NCBI RefSeq assembly: GCF_010548145.1
Contig: NZ_JAAGLN010000065.1
Coordinates: 1-32,101 of the forward strand
From: Streptomyces sp. SID10853
GTDB lineage: Bacteria > Actinomycetota > Actinomycetes > Streptomycetales > Streptomycetaceae
Direction of reading: 5' to 3'
Length of the DNA: 32,101 nt
Shown here: one piece after another, positions 1 to 7,946 of the stretch
Position numbering within the stretch: position 1 is the stretch's first letter
Layout of the letters: every line of letters starts with the position of its first letter
Notes under the pieces: model-generated
Database searches by the model: none
What the model was told of the DNA's origin: nothing
What the model saw: the letters and a program-made list of their open reading frames with translations, nothing else
Translations under genes and position numbers: made by a program

Positions 1-1
1 C

Positions 2-643
2 TGCCACCGCACAGGACCGCTCGGCGGCGGCGACTGGTACGACGCGCTGCCGCTGGCCGACGGGGCGCTCGGCCTCACCGTCGGCTCGGTCACCGGCTCG
101 GGCCCCGGCGCCACCGCGGCGATGGGACGGCTGCGGGCCGGGCTGCGGGCGTACGCCGTGATGGAGGGAGAGGACCCGGTGGCGGTCCTCTCCGACCTCG
201 AACTGCTGCTGCGGCTCACCGAGCCCGCCCGTTCGGCCACCGCGCTCTTCGCCTACTGCGAGCCGGGCCGGCGCAAGATCGTGCTGGCCGGCGCCGGGCA
301 CACCCCGCCGCTGCTCATCGGCGACCGGCGTACCGAGTTCGTCGAGACCTCGCTGTCGGCCCCGCTCGGAATGCTCTCCTGCTGGGAAGCGCCGAGCGTG
401 GAGTTCTCACCTGCACCAGGAGAGACGGTTCTGCTCTGCACCGACGGGCTGCTGCGGCGCACCGGGGACTCCACCGACCGGGCGTTCGCCCGGCTCCACT
501 CGGCGGCGACGACCGTGCCCCTGGCGGCACGCGACGACCCGGCGTCGATCGCGGACCACGTGCTGCGAACGATGCTGCCCGAGGGCCTCGACCAGCAGGA
601 ATGCGCCGATGACGTGGTGATTCTGGTGGCCAGGTTCGACTGA
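2..643 (+). CDS. SpoIIE/PP2C-family phosphatase, C-terminal part (5' end outside window)
   Basis: The frame is open from base 2, so the N-terminus lies outside the window. The visible 213 residues form the core of a SpoIIE/RsbU-type serine phosphatase, which normally dephosphorylates an anti-sigma-factor antagonist. GGDWYD near the left edge is the first metal-binding motif, LLCTDGLLRRTG matches the conserved TDG segment, and CADDVVILVARFD is the usual DD-containing end. The second motif, normally G-D-V/M-x-G-H-G, reads GSVTGSG, so the expected Asp and His are both missing. The fold is clear, but activity is doubtful; it could be a pseudophosphatase or a weak enzyme. An RsbW-type kinase on the opposite strand about 1.7 kb away is a plausible partner in a partner-switching pathway (inference). 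Any upstream sensor domains cannot be seen here. Confidence 0.85.
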   Translation, partial: CHRTGPLGGGDWYDALPLADGALGLTVGSVTGSGPGATAAMGRLRAGLRAYAVMEGEDPVAVLSDLELLLRLTEPARSATALFAYCEPGRRKIVLAGAGHTPPLLIGDRRTEFVETSLSAPLGMLSCWEAPSVEFSPAPGETVLLCTDGLLRRTGDSTDRAFARLHSAATTVPLAARDDPASIADHVLRTMLPEGLDQQECADDVVILVARFD

Positions 644-693
644 GGTCCGGTGAACTCCGAGCGGGCGCCGGGCACTCCGCGTAAGAGGTCTTT

Positions 694-745
694 CGGCACT
701 GGGCCCCCTTCCGTACACCCGTACGATGGAGGGGGCCCAGTGTCG
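694..745 (+). promoter_or_regulatory. Long inverted repeat upstream of pepP
   Basis: Bases 697-709 (CACTGGGCCCCCT) and 730-742 (AGGGGGCCCAGTG) are perfect complements. The RNA stem can extend to 694/745 through one G-U pair, around a 20-base loop. Each arm contains the palindrome GGGCCC (701-706 and 733-738), 32 bp apart, about three helical turns. A possible -10 hexamer TACGAT (722-727) lies in the loop. The right arm ends 5 bp before the pepP Shine-Dalgarno. It could be a two-site operator, a leader hairpin, or the upstream gene's terminator. No U-tract follows, which weakens the terminator reading. Confidence 0.6.
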
Positions 746-764
746 TACTCAAGGAGACAGAAAC

Positions 765-2249
765 GTGTCTGAGGAGCTCACCCCGGAGAACCCGGAGACC
801 CCGGAATCCCTGGAGACCCCGGCGGCGGAAGCCGTCAAGCCCCGGAAGAACGGCCTCTACCCCGCCGTGTCCGATGAGCTCGCCGAGAACATGAAGTCCG
901 GCTGGGCCGACACCGAGCTGCACGGCCTGGAGCCCATCGCCCAGGCCGCCCACACCGCCGCCCGGCGTGCCTCGCTCTCGGCGCGCTTCCCCGGCGAGCG
1001 CCTGGTCGTCCCGGCGGGCCGGCTCAAGACCCGCTCCAACGACACCGAGTACGCCTTCCGCGCCGCGAGCGAGTACGCGTACCTCACCGGTGACCAGACA
1101 CAGGACGGCGTCCTGGTCCTCGAACCGGCCGCGGACGGCGGGCACACCGCCACCCTCTATCTGCTGCCCCGCTCCGACCGGGAGAACGGCGAGTTCTGGC
1201 TCAGCGGCCAGGGCGAGCTGTGGGTCGGCCGCCGGCACTCGCTCGCCGAGGCCGAGCAGCTGCTCGGGATCCCGGCGAAGGACGTCCGCGAGCTGCCCGC
1301 CGCGCTCACCGCCGCCACCGGTCCGGTCCGCGCCGTCCGCGGGTACGACGCGGGCATCGAGGCCGCGCTGACCGACAAGGTCACCGCCGAGCGCGACGAA
1401 GAGCTGCGCGTCCACCTCTCCGAGGCGCGCGCGGTGAAGGACGACTTCGAGATCGGCGAGCTGCAGAAGGCCGTCGACGCGACGGTGCACGGCTTCGAGG
1501 ACGTCGTGCGGATCCTCGACAAGGCCGAGGCCACATCCGAGCGCTACATCGAGGGCACCTTCTTCCTGCGCGCCCGCGTCGAGGGCAACGACATCGGCTA
1601 CGGCTCGATCTGCGCCGCGGGACCGCACGCGACCACCCTGCACTGGGTGCGCAACGACGGTGATGTCCGCTCCGGCGAGCTGCTGCTGCTGGACGCCGGA
1701 GTGGAGACGCACTCCCTCTACACGGCCGACGTGACGCGCACGCTCCCCATCGACGGCCGCTTCAACGCGCTGCAGCGCAAGATCTACGACGCGGTGTACG
1801 AGGCGCAGGAAGCCGGTATCGCGGCGGTCAAGCCCGGCGCCGCCTACCGTGACTTCCACGACGCCTCCCAGCGCGTGCTCGCCGAGAAGCTCGTCGAGTG
1901 GGGCCTGGTCGAAGGCCCCGTGGAGCGAGTGCTGGAACTGGGCCTGCAGCGCCGCTGGACCCTGCACGGCACCGGTCACATGCTCGGGCTCGACGTCCAC
2001 GACTGCGCGGCCGCACGTACCGAGGCGTACGTCAACGGCACGCTGGAGCCCGGCATGTGCCTCACGGTCGAGCCCGGTCTGTACTTCCAGGCGGACGACC
2101 TGACGGTGCCCGACGAGTACCGCGGCATCGGAATCCGGATCGAGGACGACATCCTCGTCACGGCGGACGGCAACCGGAACCTGTCCGCGGGACTGCCGCG
2201 TCAGGCGGACGAGGTCGAGGCGTGGATGGCCTCGGTCAAGCAGGGCTGA
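765..2249 (+). CDS. pepP: Xaa-Pro aminopeptidase (M24B, aminopeptidase P)
   Basis: A cytoplasmic dinuclear-metal exopeptidase that removes an N-terminal residue preceding proline. The 494-residue product has an aminopeptidase-P N-terminal domain (about 50-220) and a pita-bread M24 catalytic domain (about 240-480). The five metal ligands are recognisable: two Asp in LLLDAG...TADVTRT (D310, D322), His in HGTGHMLGLDVHD, Glu in LTVEPGLYF and Glu in IRIEDDILVT. An in-frame ATG exists at 726, but the GTG at 765 is preferred because AAGGAG (751-756) lies 8 bases before it and because 726 falls inside the palindrome. The first 30 residues are acidic, proline-rich and probably disordered. It lies between a phosphatase and an anti-sigma kinase gene, with no obvious functional link to either. 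Confidence 0.95.
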   Translation: MSEELTPENPETPESLETPAAEAVKPRKNGLYPAVSDELAENMKSGWADTELHGLEPIAQAAHTAARRASLSARFPGERLVVPAGRLKTRSNDTEYAFRAASEYAYLTGDQTQDGVLVLEPAADGGHTATLYLLPRSDRENGEFWLSGQGELWVGRRHSLAEAEQLLGIPAKDVRELPAALTAATGPVRAVRGYDAGIEAALTDKVTAERDEELRVHLSEARAVKDDFEIGELQKAVDATVHGFEDVVRILDKAEATSERYIEGTFFLRARVEGNDIGYGSICAAGPHATTLHWVRNDGDVRSGELLLLDAGVETHSLYTADVTRTLPIDGRFNALQRKIYDAVYEAQEAGIAAVKPGAAYRDFHDASQRVLAEKLVEWGLVEGPVERVLELGLQRRWTLHGTGHMLGLDVHDCAAARTEAYVNGTLEPGMCLTVEPGLYFQADDLTVPDEYRGIGIRIEDDILVTADGNRNLSAGLPRQADEVEAWMASVKQG

Positions 2250-2306
2250 CGCTCCGCACGGACGTGGGGGCGCGCCGCTCGGGGCAGTCCGGTCGACGAG
2301 GCCGGG

Positions 2307-2786
2307 TCAGGAAGCCCTGAGCAGCGCGTCCTCGCGCCATTTCAGGACCTTGTCGAAGCGCACCATCGCGCCACGGCCCGGCCTGTTCCGGAAGTCGGCG
2401 TGATCGGAGAGTTCCGCGATCAGGCCAAGGCCCCGGCCGCTCTCGGCGCAGGCCGGGGTCTGCGCCGTCGGGTGTGCCAGTACGTTCTGCGGGGCGGCGC
2501 GGCGCTTCTGCCGTGCGGGAAATCCCGGACCCGAGTCGGTGACCTCGATCCGGCAGCGCTCGCCGTCGAGGAACGCCGTCACCCGGTACCCCGGGGAAGT
2601 GGCGCCCGGCCCTCCGGTTCCGCCGTGTTCCACCGCGTTCGCACAGGCTTCGCTGAGCGCGAGTGACAGATCGAAGGAGACGTCGGGGTCCACGCCCGCT
2701 GTCTCCATGGCACCGAGCAGAAGACGACGGGCGAGCGGAACGCTCGCGGCTTCGCGCCGCAAATGCAGAGACCACCAGATGCTCAT
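2307..2786 (-). CDS. RsbW/SpoIIAB-like anti-sigma regulatory kinase (HATPase_c)
   Basis: A 159-residue single-domain GHKL ATPase of the anti-sigma-factor kinase type. The N box is LSEACANAVEH (Asn50), the G1 box VTDSGPGFP (Asp84) and the G2 box SGRGLGLI (about 116-123). Proteins of this family bind a sigma factor or phosphorylate a STAS-domain antagonist. No sigma factor or STAS gene is in the window, so the target is unknown. The ATG at 2786 has AGGAGG about 8 bases upstream on the minus strand. The gene faces pepP convergently and is divergent from the copper-cluster membrane gene. Streptomyces genomes carry many such stand-alone kinases, so family assignment is firm and pathway is not. Confidence 0.9.
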   Translation of the reverse strand: MSIWWSLHLRREAASVPLARRLLLGAMETAGVDPDVSFDLSLALSEACANAVEHGGTGGPGATSPGYRVTAFLDGERCRIEVTDSGPGFPARQKRRAAPQNVLAHPTAQTPACAESGRGLGLIAELSDHADFRNRPGRGAMVRFDKVLKWREDALLRAS

Positions 2787-3034
2787 GCTCCAGCCTCCTG
2801 GCTGCGGCTCGACATTACGGTTACGTATTGCCGTGGTCCGGGGGTCGTAAGCACCCAGTTGACGTGATATCGCTCATTCGGCGGACGCGCGTACCCTCCG
2901 CGCCGGTGTATCGGGGGCCGGTGACGGGTGTGACACGGGACCTTCAGCGGGGCGGGCGGGGCCACCAGGACGGATCGTGACCTTCCGGACCTGCCGTATG
3001 CGGGCCTCGGGCCCAGTGCGATGATGGCCCGGCC
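2787..3034. promoter_or_regulatory. Divergent intergenic region with probable promoters both ways
   Basis: These 248 bp separate the 5' ends of the anti-sigma kinase gene (minus) and the membrane-protein gene (plus), so promoters for both are expected. A GGGTAC hexamer on the minus strand (plus 2891-2896) resembles the -10 of Streptomyces stress sigma factors (SigB type), but I see no convincing matching -35. TTGACG at 2872-2877 is a plus-strand -35-like hexamer. Nothing else stands out. Confidence 0.35.
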
Positions 3035-3850
3035 ATGCTTATCCCTGCCGTACGCGCCGGAGCCGGTCCACGGCTTCTGAGGACCGCGGTCTTCACCGCG
3101 GTCTGCGTCGTGCTGGCCGGGGTGGGGCACGCGCTGGCCTCAGGTGCGGCCGTGCCGTGGTGGACGCTGGCTCTCGGGTTCGCCGGGCTGTTCGCCGTGG
3201 CCGCGCCCTTCGCCGGGCGGCAGCGCTCACTTCCCGGCATCGCCGCCGCGCTGACCGCCGGCCAGCTCGCGCTGCACACCGTCTTCGGGCTCGGCCAGCA
3301 CGGCGCCATGGCGATGGGCGCGACGGCCGGAACGGGCGGGACGGGCAAGCCCGCGGGCGACACCTCCGCCCTGGTCCTGCTCGCGGGAAAACTGGTCTGC
3401 GGCGCGGGCGCCGCCCCCCTGAGCGCGGCCAGGGCCCACCGCATCGTCACCGCGGCGGGCATCGACCCGTCGGCGAGCGCCGCCCAGGCCGCACCGCACC
3501 ACCTGGTGGCGGCCACCCCGTCGACCTGCTTCATGCTGCCGAGCCTTCCCATGGTGCTCGGCCATCTGCTGGCGGCCCTGGCGACCGGCTGGGTGCTGCG
3601 GCGCGGCGAGATCGCGCTGTTCCGGCTGTCCCGGCAGTCGCACGGCGTGGCCGAGGGGGCGCTCGTACGTCATCTGCGCGCCGCTCTCGCGCTGGTACGC
3701 GCCTTGCGTGCCGGACTTCCTGGAGCACCCCTCCAGGGACCGCGCGCCGGGTACGCACCCCTCCCCGCGCCGCTGTGGACAGCGGGCGAAGCGCTCCAGC
3801 ACACGGTGATCAGGCGCGGCCCGCCCGCCACGTACGTGTTCGCAGCCTGA
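3035..3850 (+). CDS. Polytopic membrane protein of unknown function, head of copper cluster
   Basis: A 271-residue protein with about five hydrophobic segments (roughly 15-35, 42-62, 68-88, 112-130 and 168-190) and a basic, proline-rich C-terminal tail. Possible soft-metal ligands lie near the membrane: HGAMAMG, an HH pair, and CFMLPSLPM before the last helix. I do not recognise a characterised family. It sits 107 bp upstream of the YcnI-like gene in the same direction, so a role in copper handling is inferred from position only. The ATG at 3035 has only a weak purine stretch upstream, and the start is moderately certain. A DnaA-box-like site (3774-3782) lies inside the gene. Confidence 0.75.
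   Translation: MLIPAVRAGAGPRLLRTAVFTAVCVVLAGVGHALASGAAVPWWTLALGFAGLFAVAAPFAGRQRSLPGIAAALTAGQLALHTVFGLGQHGAMAMGATAGTGGTGKPAGDTSALVLLAGKLVCGAGAAPLSAARAHRIVTAAGIDPSASAAQAAPHHLVAATPSTCFMLPSLPMVLGHLLAALATGWVLRRGEIALFRLSRQSHGVAEGALVRHLRAALALVRALRAGLPGAPLQGPRAGYAPLPAPLWTAGEALQHTVIRRGPPATYVFAA
3774..3782 (-). promoter_or_regulatory. DnaA-box-like site inside a CDS
   Basis: On the minus strand this reads CTGTCCACA, one base from the Streptomyces-preferred TTGTCCACA. It is isolated and within coding sequence, so function is uncertain. Confidence 0.35.
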
Positions 3851-3898
3851 CGCGGCACCTCCCCACGCGCGAAGCGACGGGAGCGGGTGCCGTGCTGT

Positions 3899-3918
3899 CC
3901 GCGCGCACCGGCGCGCGG
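3899..3918 (+). other. GC-rich hairpin before the YcnI-like gene
   Basis: CCGCGCGC (3899-3906) pairs with GCGCGCGG (3911-3918) around ACCG. It lies in the 107-bp gap between the membrane gene and the YcnI-like gene. It could attenuate read-through or simply reflect base composition; no U-tract follows. Confidence 0.4.
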
Positions 3919-3957
3919 GCTGCCACCGTTCCTCACTCACCGTGGAGTGTGTTCCGT

Positions 3958-4752
3958 ATGAGCATCAACCCCCTGAACGACAACCCGCCGGCCCCCGCCC
4001 GTCAGAGCAGCGGCCGCCCGGGGTTCACCCGCCGTATCGCCGTGGTCGGCGGCGTCGCCGCCACCTCTGTCCTGGTGCTCGCGGGTACCGCCTTCGCGCA
4101 CGTCACCGTCCAGCCGCAGGGTGACGCGGCCAAGGGCGGCTACGCGACGATCGCGTTCAAGGTCCCCAACGAGCGGGACAACGCCTCGACCACCAAGCTC
4201 GAGGTCAACTTCCCGGCCGACCACCCGCTCGCCTCGGTGATGCCGGAGCCCGTGCCGGGCTGGAAGGCAGAAGTCACCACGTCGAAGCTGCCCAAGCCGC
4301 TGACCATCGAGGGCAAGCAGATCGACAAGGCCGTCACCAAGGTCACCTGGACCGGCGGGAAGATCGCGCCCGGGCAGTTCCAGCAGTTCCCGCTGTCCGT
4401 CGGCCAGCTGCCCACCGACACCGACCAGCTGACCTTCAAGGCTCTGCAGACGTACTCCAACAAGGAGGTCGTGCGCTGGATCGAGGAGCAGAAGCCGGGC
4501 GCCGACGAGCCGCAGAACCCGGCGCCCGTACTCAAGCTGACCCCGGCCGCCGACACGGCCGGCGCCACCCCGGGCAGCACGTCCGGCAGCACATCCGCAC
4601 CGGGCGACAGCGGCGCGCCCGCCAAGACTGCCACCGCCTCGTCTTCGGACGGCAGTGACAACACCGCCAGGATCCTCGGGGTCATCGGCATCGTCATCGG
4701 CATCGCGGGCGTCGCCTTCGGTGTCCTCGCCGGCCGGCGCCGTACCGCCTGA
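3958..4752 (+). CDS. YcnI-like (DUF1775) copper-binding protein, secreted and C-terminally anchored
   Basis: A 264-residue protein with a long twin-Arg-bearing signal peptide ending in TAFA, giving a mature N-terminus HVTVQPQG (His48). An N-terminal His is the key ligand of the mono-histidine copper brace described for Bacillus YcnI. W174 in VVRWIEE is a candidate for the conserved Trp. The DUF1775 domain spans about 48-195, a Thr/Ser/Pro-rich linker about 196-235, and one membrane helix about 238-257 followed by RRR, so the domain faces outward. The ATG at 3958 is chosen because GGAG lies 10 bases upstream; a GTG at 3949 would sit against it. Sco, PCuAC, CopCD and DyP genes follow, indicating copper delivery outside the membrane. 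Confidence 0.88.
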   Translation: MSINPLNDNPPAPARQSSGRPGFTRRIAVVGGVAATSVLVLAGTAFAHVTVQPQGDAAKGGYATIAFKVPNERDNASTTKLEVNFPADHPLASVMPEPVPGWKAEVTTSKLPKPLTIEGKQIDKAVTKVTWTGGKIAPGQFQQFPLSVGQLPTDTDQLTFKALQTYSNKEVVRWIEEQKPGADEPQNPAPVLKLTPAADTAGATPGSTSGSTSAPGDSGAPAKTATASSSDGSDNTARILGVIGIVIGIAGVAFGVLAGRRRTA

Positions 4753-4790
4753 CACGTCCACACCACCCACAGCACTTGGGACGTTCCTCC

Positions 4791-5483
4791 ATGCACAGCA
4801 CGACACGCAGCACGAAGCACCGCACATACAAGAAGTCGCTGACGGCCGCCGCTCTCGCGGTGGCGGCCGCCTTCTCGCTCGCGGCCTGCAGCACCGACAA
4901 CGGCGGCAGTTCGGGCAAGAGCGCGGTGGCCGATGTCTCCGGCCAGAACAAGACGCAGGCCGCGACGGTCCTCGACACCCCGTTCACCAAGCCGGACTTC
5001 GTCCTCACCGACACCCACGGCAAGAAGTTCGACTTCCGCAAGGAGACCAAGGGCAAGCCGACCCTGATCTACTTCGGCTACACGCACTGCCCGGACATCT
5101 GCCCGCTGACCATGGGCAATATCGCCGTGGCCAAGAAGGCGCTGCCGAAGGCGGAGCAGAAGAAGCTCCAGGTCGTCTTCGTCACCACCGACCCGGACCG
5201 CGACACCCCGTCCGAACTCGGCAAGTGGCTGAAGGCGCAGGACCCGTCGTTCATCGGGCTCACCGGCAACTTCAAGACGATCCAGGCGGGCGCCCGCTCG
5301 ATCGGGATCGGCATCTCCCCGACCAAGAAGGAGAAGGACGGCACGATCGTCTCGATGCACGGGGCGCAGGTCGTGGCCTTCTCGCCGAAGACGGACAAGG
5401 GCTACCTCCTGTACGGCGAGGACACCACGGTCAAGGACTACACGAAGGACCTCCCGAAGATCGTCAAGGGTGAGAAGCCGTGA
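4791..5483 (+). CDS. sco: Sco1/SenC-family copper chaperone lipoprotein
   Basis: A 230-residue thioredoxin-fold copper chaperone. The lipobox SLAAC puts the lipidated Cys at residue 33. The copper-binding CxxxC is in YTHCPDICPL (C100, C104), and the distant conserved His is in SMHGAQ (H190), so all three ligands are present. Sco proteins deliver copper to the CuA site of cytochrome oxidase and, in Streptomyces, to copper enzymes involved in development. A TTG at 4776 is in frame but ATG 4791, preceded by GGGA at 9 bases, is preferred. The stop overlaps the next start (GTGA at 5480-5483), so translation with the PCuAC gene is probably coupled. Confidence 0.93.
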   Translation: MHSTTRSTKHRTYKKSLTAAALAVAAAFSLAACSTDNGGSSGKSAVADVSGQNKTQAATVLDTPFTKPDFVLTDTHGKKFDFRKETKGKPTLIYFGYTHCPDICPLTMGNIAVAKKALPKAEQKKLQVVFVTTDPDRDTPSELGKWLKAQDPSFIGLTGNFKTIQAGARSIGIGISPTKKEKDGTIVSMHGAQVVAFSPKTDKGYLLYGEDTTVKDYTKDLPKIVKGEKP

Positions 5484-5962
5484 GCCGGGGCACCCGGGCG
5501 ACCGCCGTCTGCGCCGTGGCCGCCGCCGCGGCCGTGGCGCTGGCGGGCTGTTCGTCGTCCGGCTCGTCCGACGACCGGGCCAAGGACGGACCCGAGCTGA
5601 AGGTCACCGCGTCCTTCATGCCCGAGCCGGTCGGGGGCAGCGGAATGGCCGCGGGGTTCGTGACCGTCACCAACAGCGGTGGCACAGCGGACCGGCTCAC
5701 CTCCGTCACCAGTCCGCTCTCCGACGACGTCACCATGCACACGACGAAGAACCAGCAGATGCTCTCGGTGAAATCGCTCCCGGTCCCCGCCCACGGCGAA
5801 CTGGACCTGGAGCGCGGCGGGAACCACCTCATGTTCATGGACCTCAAGAAGCAGCCCAAGCGCGGCCAGCAGGTGGCCGTCGAGCTGCACTTCGCGAAGG
5901 CCGGCGTCCTCAAGGCCGAACTGCCCGTCGAACAGCCCACCTACAACCCGCAGCACAGTTGA
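5480..5962 (+). CDS. PCuAC-domain copper chaperone lipoprotein (ECuC-like)
   Basis: A 160-residue lipoprotein with lipobox ALAGC (Cys24) and one PCuAC domain (about 40-150). The Cu(I) ligand set is visible as H87 in TMHTTK, M94 in NQQM and the H-x-M pair H116/M118 in NHLMFM. The family passes Cu(I) to oxidase CuA sites, usually with Sco, and the gene overlaps sco by four bases. The Streptomyces protein in this position has been called ECuC. The start is the GTG at 5480, set by the overlap. The protein ends in HS, offering an extra possible ligand. Confidence 0.92.
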   Translation: MSRGTRATAVCAVAAAAAVALAGCSSSGSSDDRAKDGPELKVTASFMPEPVGGSGMAAGFVTVTNSGGTADRLTSVTSPLSDDVTMHTTKNQQMLSVKSLPVPAHGELDLERGGNHLMFMDLKKQPKRGQQVAVELHFAKAGVLKAELPVEQPTYNPQHS

Positions 5963-5975
5963 GGAGCTGACCCGA

Positions 5976-7940
5976 ATGACGGCGACCACCGCCCCACCGC
6001 GCTCCGGACTCCCGCTCGCGCGGCTGCTGCTCGTCGCGGCGGCGGTCCTCGGCGCTCTGTTCGCCGCGGCCGCCCCCGCCTCCGCGCACGCGGCCCTGCT
6101 CGGGAGCAACCCGAAAGCCGGAGCGGTGGTCGCCAAGGCTCCGGCGGACGTCGCGCTCACCTTCTCCGAACAGGTCGCCATGGACAACAAGTCCATCCGC
6201 GTCCTCGACCCGAAGGGCAAGCGCTCCGACACCGCCAAGCTCCGCAACCTCTCCAAGGGCAGCACCGTCACCTACGGCGTCGACCTGCGCCCCGGCCTCG
6301 CCAAGGGCACCTACACCGTGGCCTGGCAGGCCATCTCCGCCGACAGCCACCCGGTGTCGGGCGCCTTCACCTTCTCCATCGGCGCCCCGTCCAGGACCAC
6401 GGTGTCCGCCACCGGTGAGAACGTCGGCGGCGGACTCGTCGGCGTCCTCTACGGCGCCGCGCGCTACGCCTCCTACGCGGGATTCATCGTGCTGGCCGGC
6501 GGCGGCGCCTTCATCGTCGCCTGCTGGCAGCGCGGGGCGAACGAACGGCCGCTGCAACGGCTCGTCGTACGCGGCTGGCTGACGCTGACCGCTGCCACCC
6601 TCGTCCTTCTGCTGCTCAGGGCGCCGTACACCGGCTCCGGGCATCTCGGGGACGTCTTCGACCTGAGCGCGCTCAAGGGCGTGCTCCAGACCAAACCGGG
6701 CGCCGCGCTCGTCTCCCGGCTGCTGCTGCTCGGCGCGTCCGCGCTCTTCGTCGCCGTCCTCTTCGGGGCGTACGCCCGGCGCACGGTCTCCACGGATCCG
6801 GAGGCGGCGAAGGAGCGGAAGGACCTCACCTTCGGCCTGGGTGTCGGGGGCACGGTCGTCGCCGCCGGGATCGCCGCGACCTGGGCGCTCACCGAGCACG
6901 CGTCGGTCGGCCTCCAGCCCGGGATCGCGATGCCCGTCGACATCGTGCATCTGCTGGCGGTCGCCGTCTGGCTGGGCGGGCTTGCCGCGCTGCTCGTCGC
7001 CCTCTTCCGTACGCCGTCCATCGAACGGGCCGCCGTGCGGCGGTTCTCCGGTATCGCCTTCACGGCCGTCTGCACCCTGGCGGCAACCGGCCTCTACCAG
7101 TCGTGGCGGCAGGTCGGCTCCTGGTCCGCGCTCTTCGGTACGGCGTACGGGCAGCTGCTCATGGTCAAGGTGGGGCTCGTCGCCGTGGTCGTCTGCATCG
7201 CTTCCTTCTCCCGGCGCTGGACGGCACGGCTCTCGGAGACGGCCGCGGACGGGGCCGCCGCCGGTGAGACTCCTGCTGTTGCCGCCGAGGCTGTTGCCAC
7301 TGAGGGCAGCCTCACCGGCACCGCAGAGCAGGAACAGGAGCCCCTCACCGTCCCCGCCGATCCGCGGCGAGCCGCCCAGCTCGCCCGGCAGCAGGCCGCC
7401 AGGACCGTGGTGCGCGAAAAACGCGTACGGGACGCCGACCCGCACCGCACCGGGCTGCGGAAGTCGGTGCTCGCCGAGACCGTCGTCGCCGTCGCGCTCC
7501 TGGCCGTGACGACGGTCCTGACGACCACCGAACCGGGCAGGACCGAGGAGGAGGCCGGGCGCGGCTCCTCCTCGTCCGCCGCGGCGGCGGTTCCTTCGGG
7601 GCCGGTCGACCTCACCCTCCCGTTCGACACCGGCGGCCCCAAGGGCAAGGGGACAGCGGCCCTCGAAATCACCCCGGGCCGCAGCGGCAGCAACCAGCTG
7701 CACCTCTTCGTGAACAACCCCGCGGGCAAGCCGTACGACGTCCCCGAGGTGAGGATCGCCCTCACCCTCAAGGCGAAGAAGATCGGGCCGCTGCCCGTCG
7801 TCCCCGACCATCTGTTCACCGGACACTGGAGCGCGGACGGCGTCCAGATCCCGATGGCGGGCAAGTGGGACATCGCGGTGACCGTACGGACCTCCGACAT
7901 CGACGAGACCACCGTCAACAAGACGGTGGAGATCGGCTGA
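5976..7940 (+). CDS. copCD: CopC-CopD fusion copper transport protein with extra C-terminal domain
   Basis: A 654-residue fusion. A signal peptide ends PASA and leaves His38 as the mature N-terminus (HAALLGSNP). The CopC beta-sandwich spans about 38-138 and keeps ADSHPVSG (D123, H125), the Cu(II) ligand set with His38. Eight or so CopD membrane helices follow (about 155-420). A charged, Ala/Glu/Gln-rich loop (about 425-495) comes next, then one more helix and an exported C-terminal domain (about 545-654) resembling YtkA/FixH-type sandwiches. The fusion suggests capture by CopC and transfer through CopD in one chain. GAGGAG (5961-5966) lies 9 bases before the ATG. The DyP gene starts 6 bp after the stop. 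Confidence 0.92.
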   Translation: MTATTAPPRSGLPLARLLLVAAAVLGALFAAAAPASAHAALLGSNPKAGAVVAKAPADVALTFSEQVAMDNKSIRVLDPKGKRSDTAKLRNLSKGSTVTYGVDLRPGLAKGTYTVAWQAISADSHPVSGAFTFSIGAPSRTTVSATGENVGGGLVGVLYGAARYASYAGFIVLAGGGAFIVACWQRGANERPLQRLVVRGWLTLTAATLVLLLLRAPYTGSGHLGDVFDLSALKGVLQTKPGAALVSRLLLLGASALFVAVLFGAYARRTVSTDPEAAKERKDLTFGLGVGGTVVAAGIAATWALTEHASVGLQPGIAMPVDIVHLLAVAVWLGGLAALLVALFRTPSIERAAVRRFSGIAFTAVCTLAATGLYQSWRQVGSWSALFGTAYGQLLMVKVGLVAVVVCIASFSRRWTARLSETAADGAAAGETPAVAAEAVATEGSLTGTAEQEQEPLTVPADPRRAAQLARQQAARTVVREKRVRDADPHRTGLRKSVLAETVVAVALLAVTTVLTTTEPGRTEEEAGRGSSSSAAAAVPSGPVDLTLPFDTGGPKGKGTAALEITPGRSGSNQLHLFVNNPAGKPYDVPEVRIALTLKAKKIGPLPVVPDHLFTGHWSADGVQIPMAGKWDIAVTVRTSDIDETTVNKTVEIG

Positions 7941-7946
7941 CCAGCA

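Noticed and set aside
315..2000. Long minus-strand open frame opposite pepP
   Set aside because: It is the high-G+C antisense shadow of pepP; it has no family motifs, while pepP has all five metal ligands and a good Shine-Dalgarno.
3157..3957. Upstream extension of the YcnI-like frame
   Set aside because: It overlaps the membrane-protein gene and reads as Arg/Gly/Ala-rich shadow sequence. The signal peptide and Shine-Dalgarno fix the start at 3958.
4776..4790. TTG start five codons upstream for sco
   Set aside because: No ribosome site fits it, while ATG 4791 has GGGA at 9 bases.
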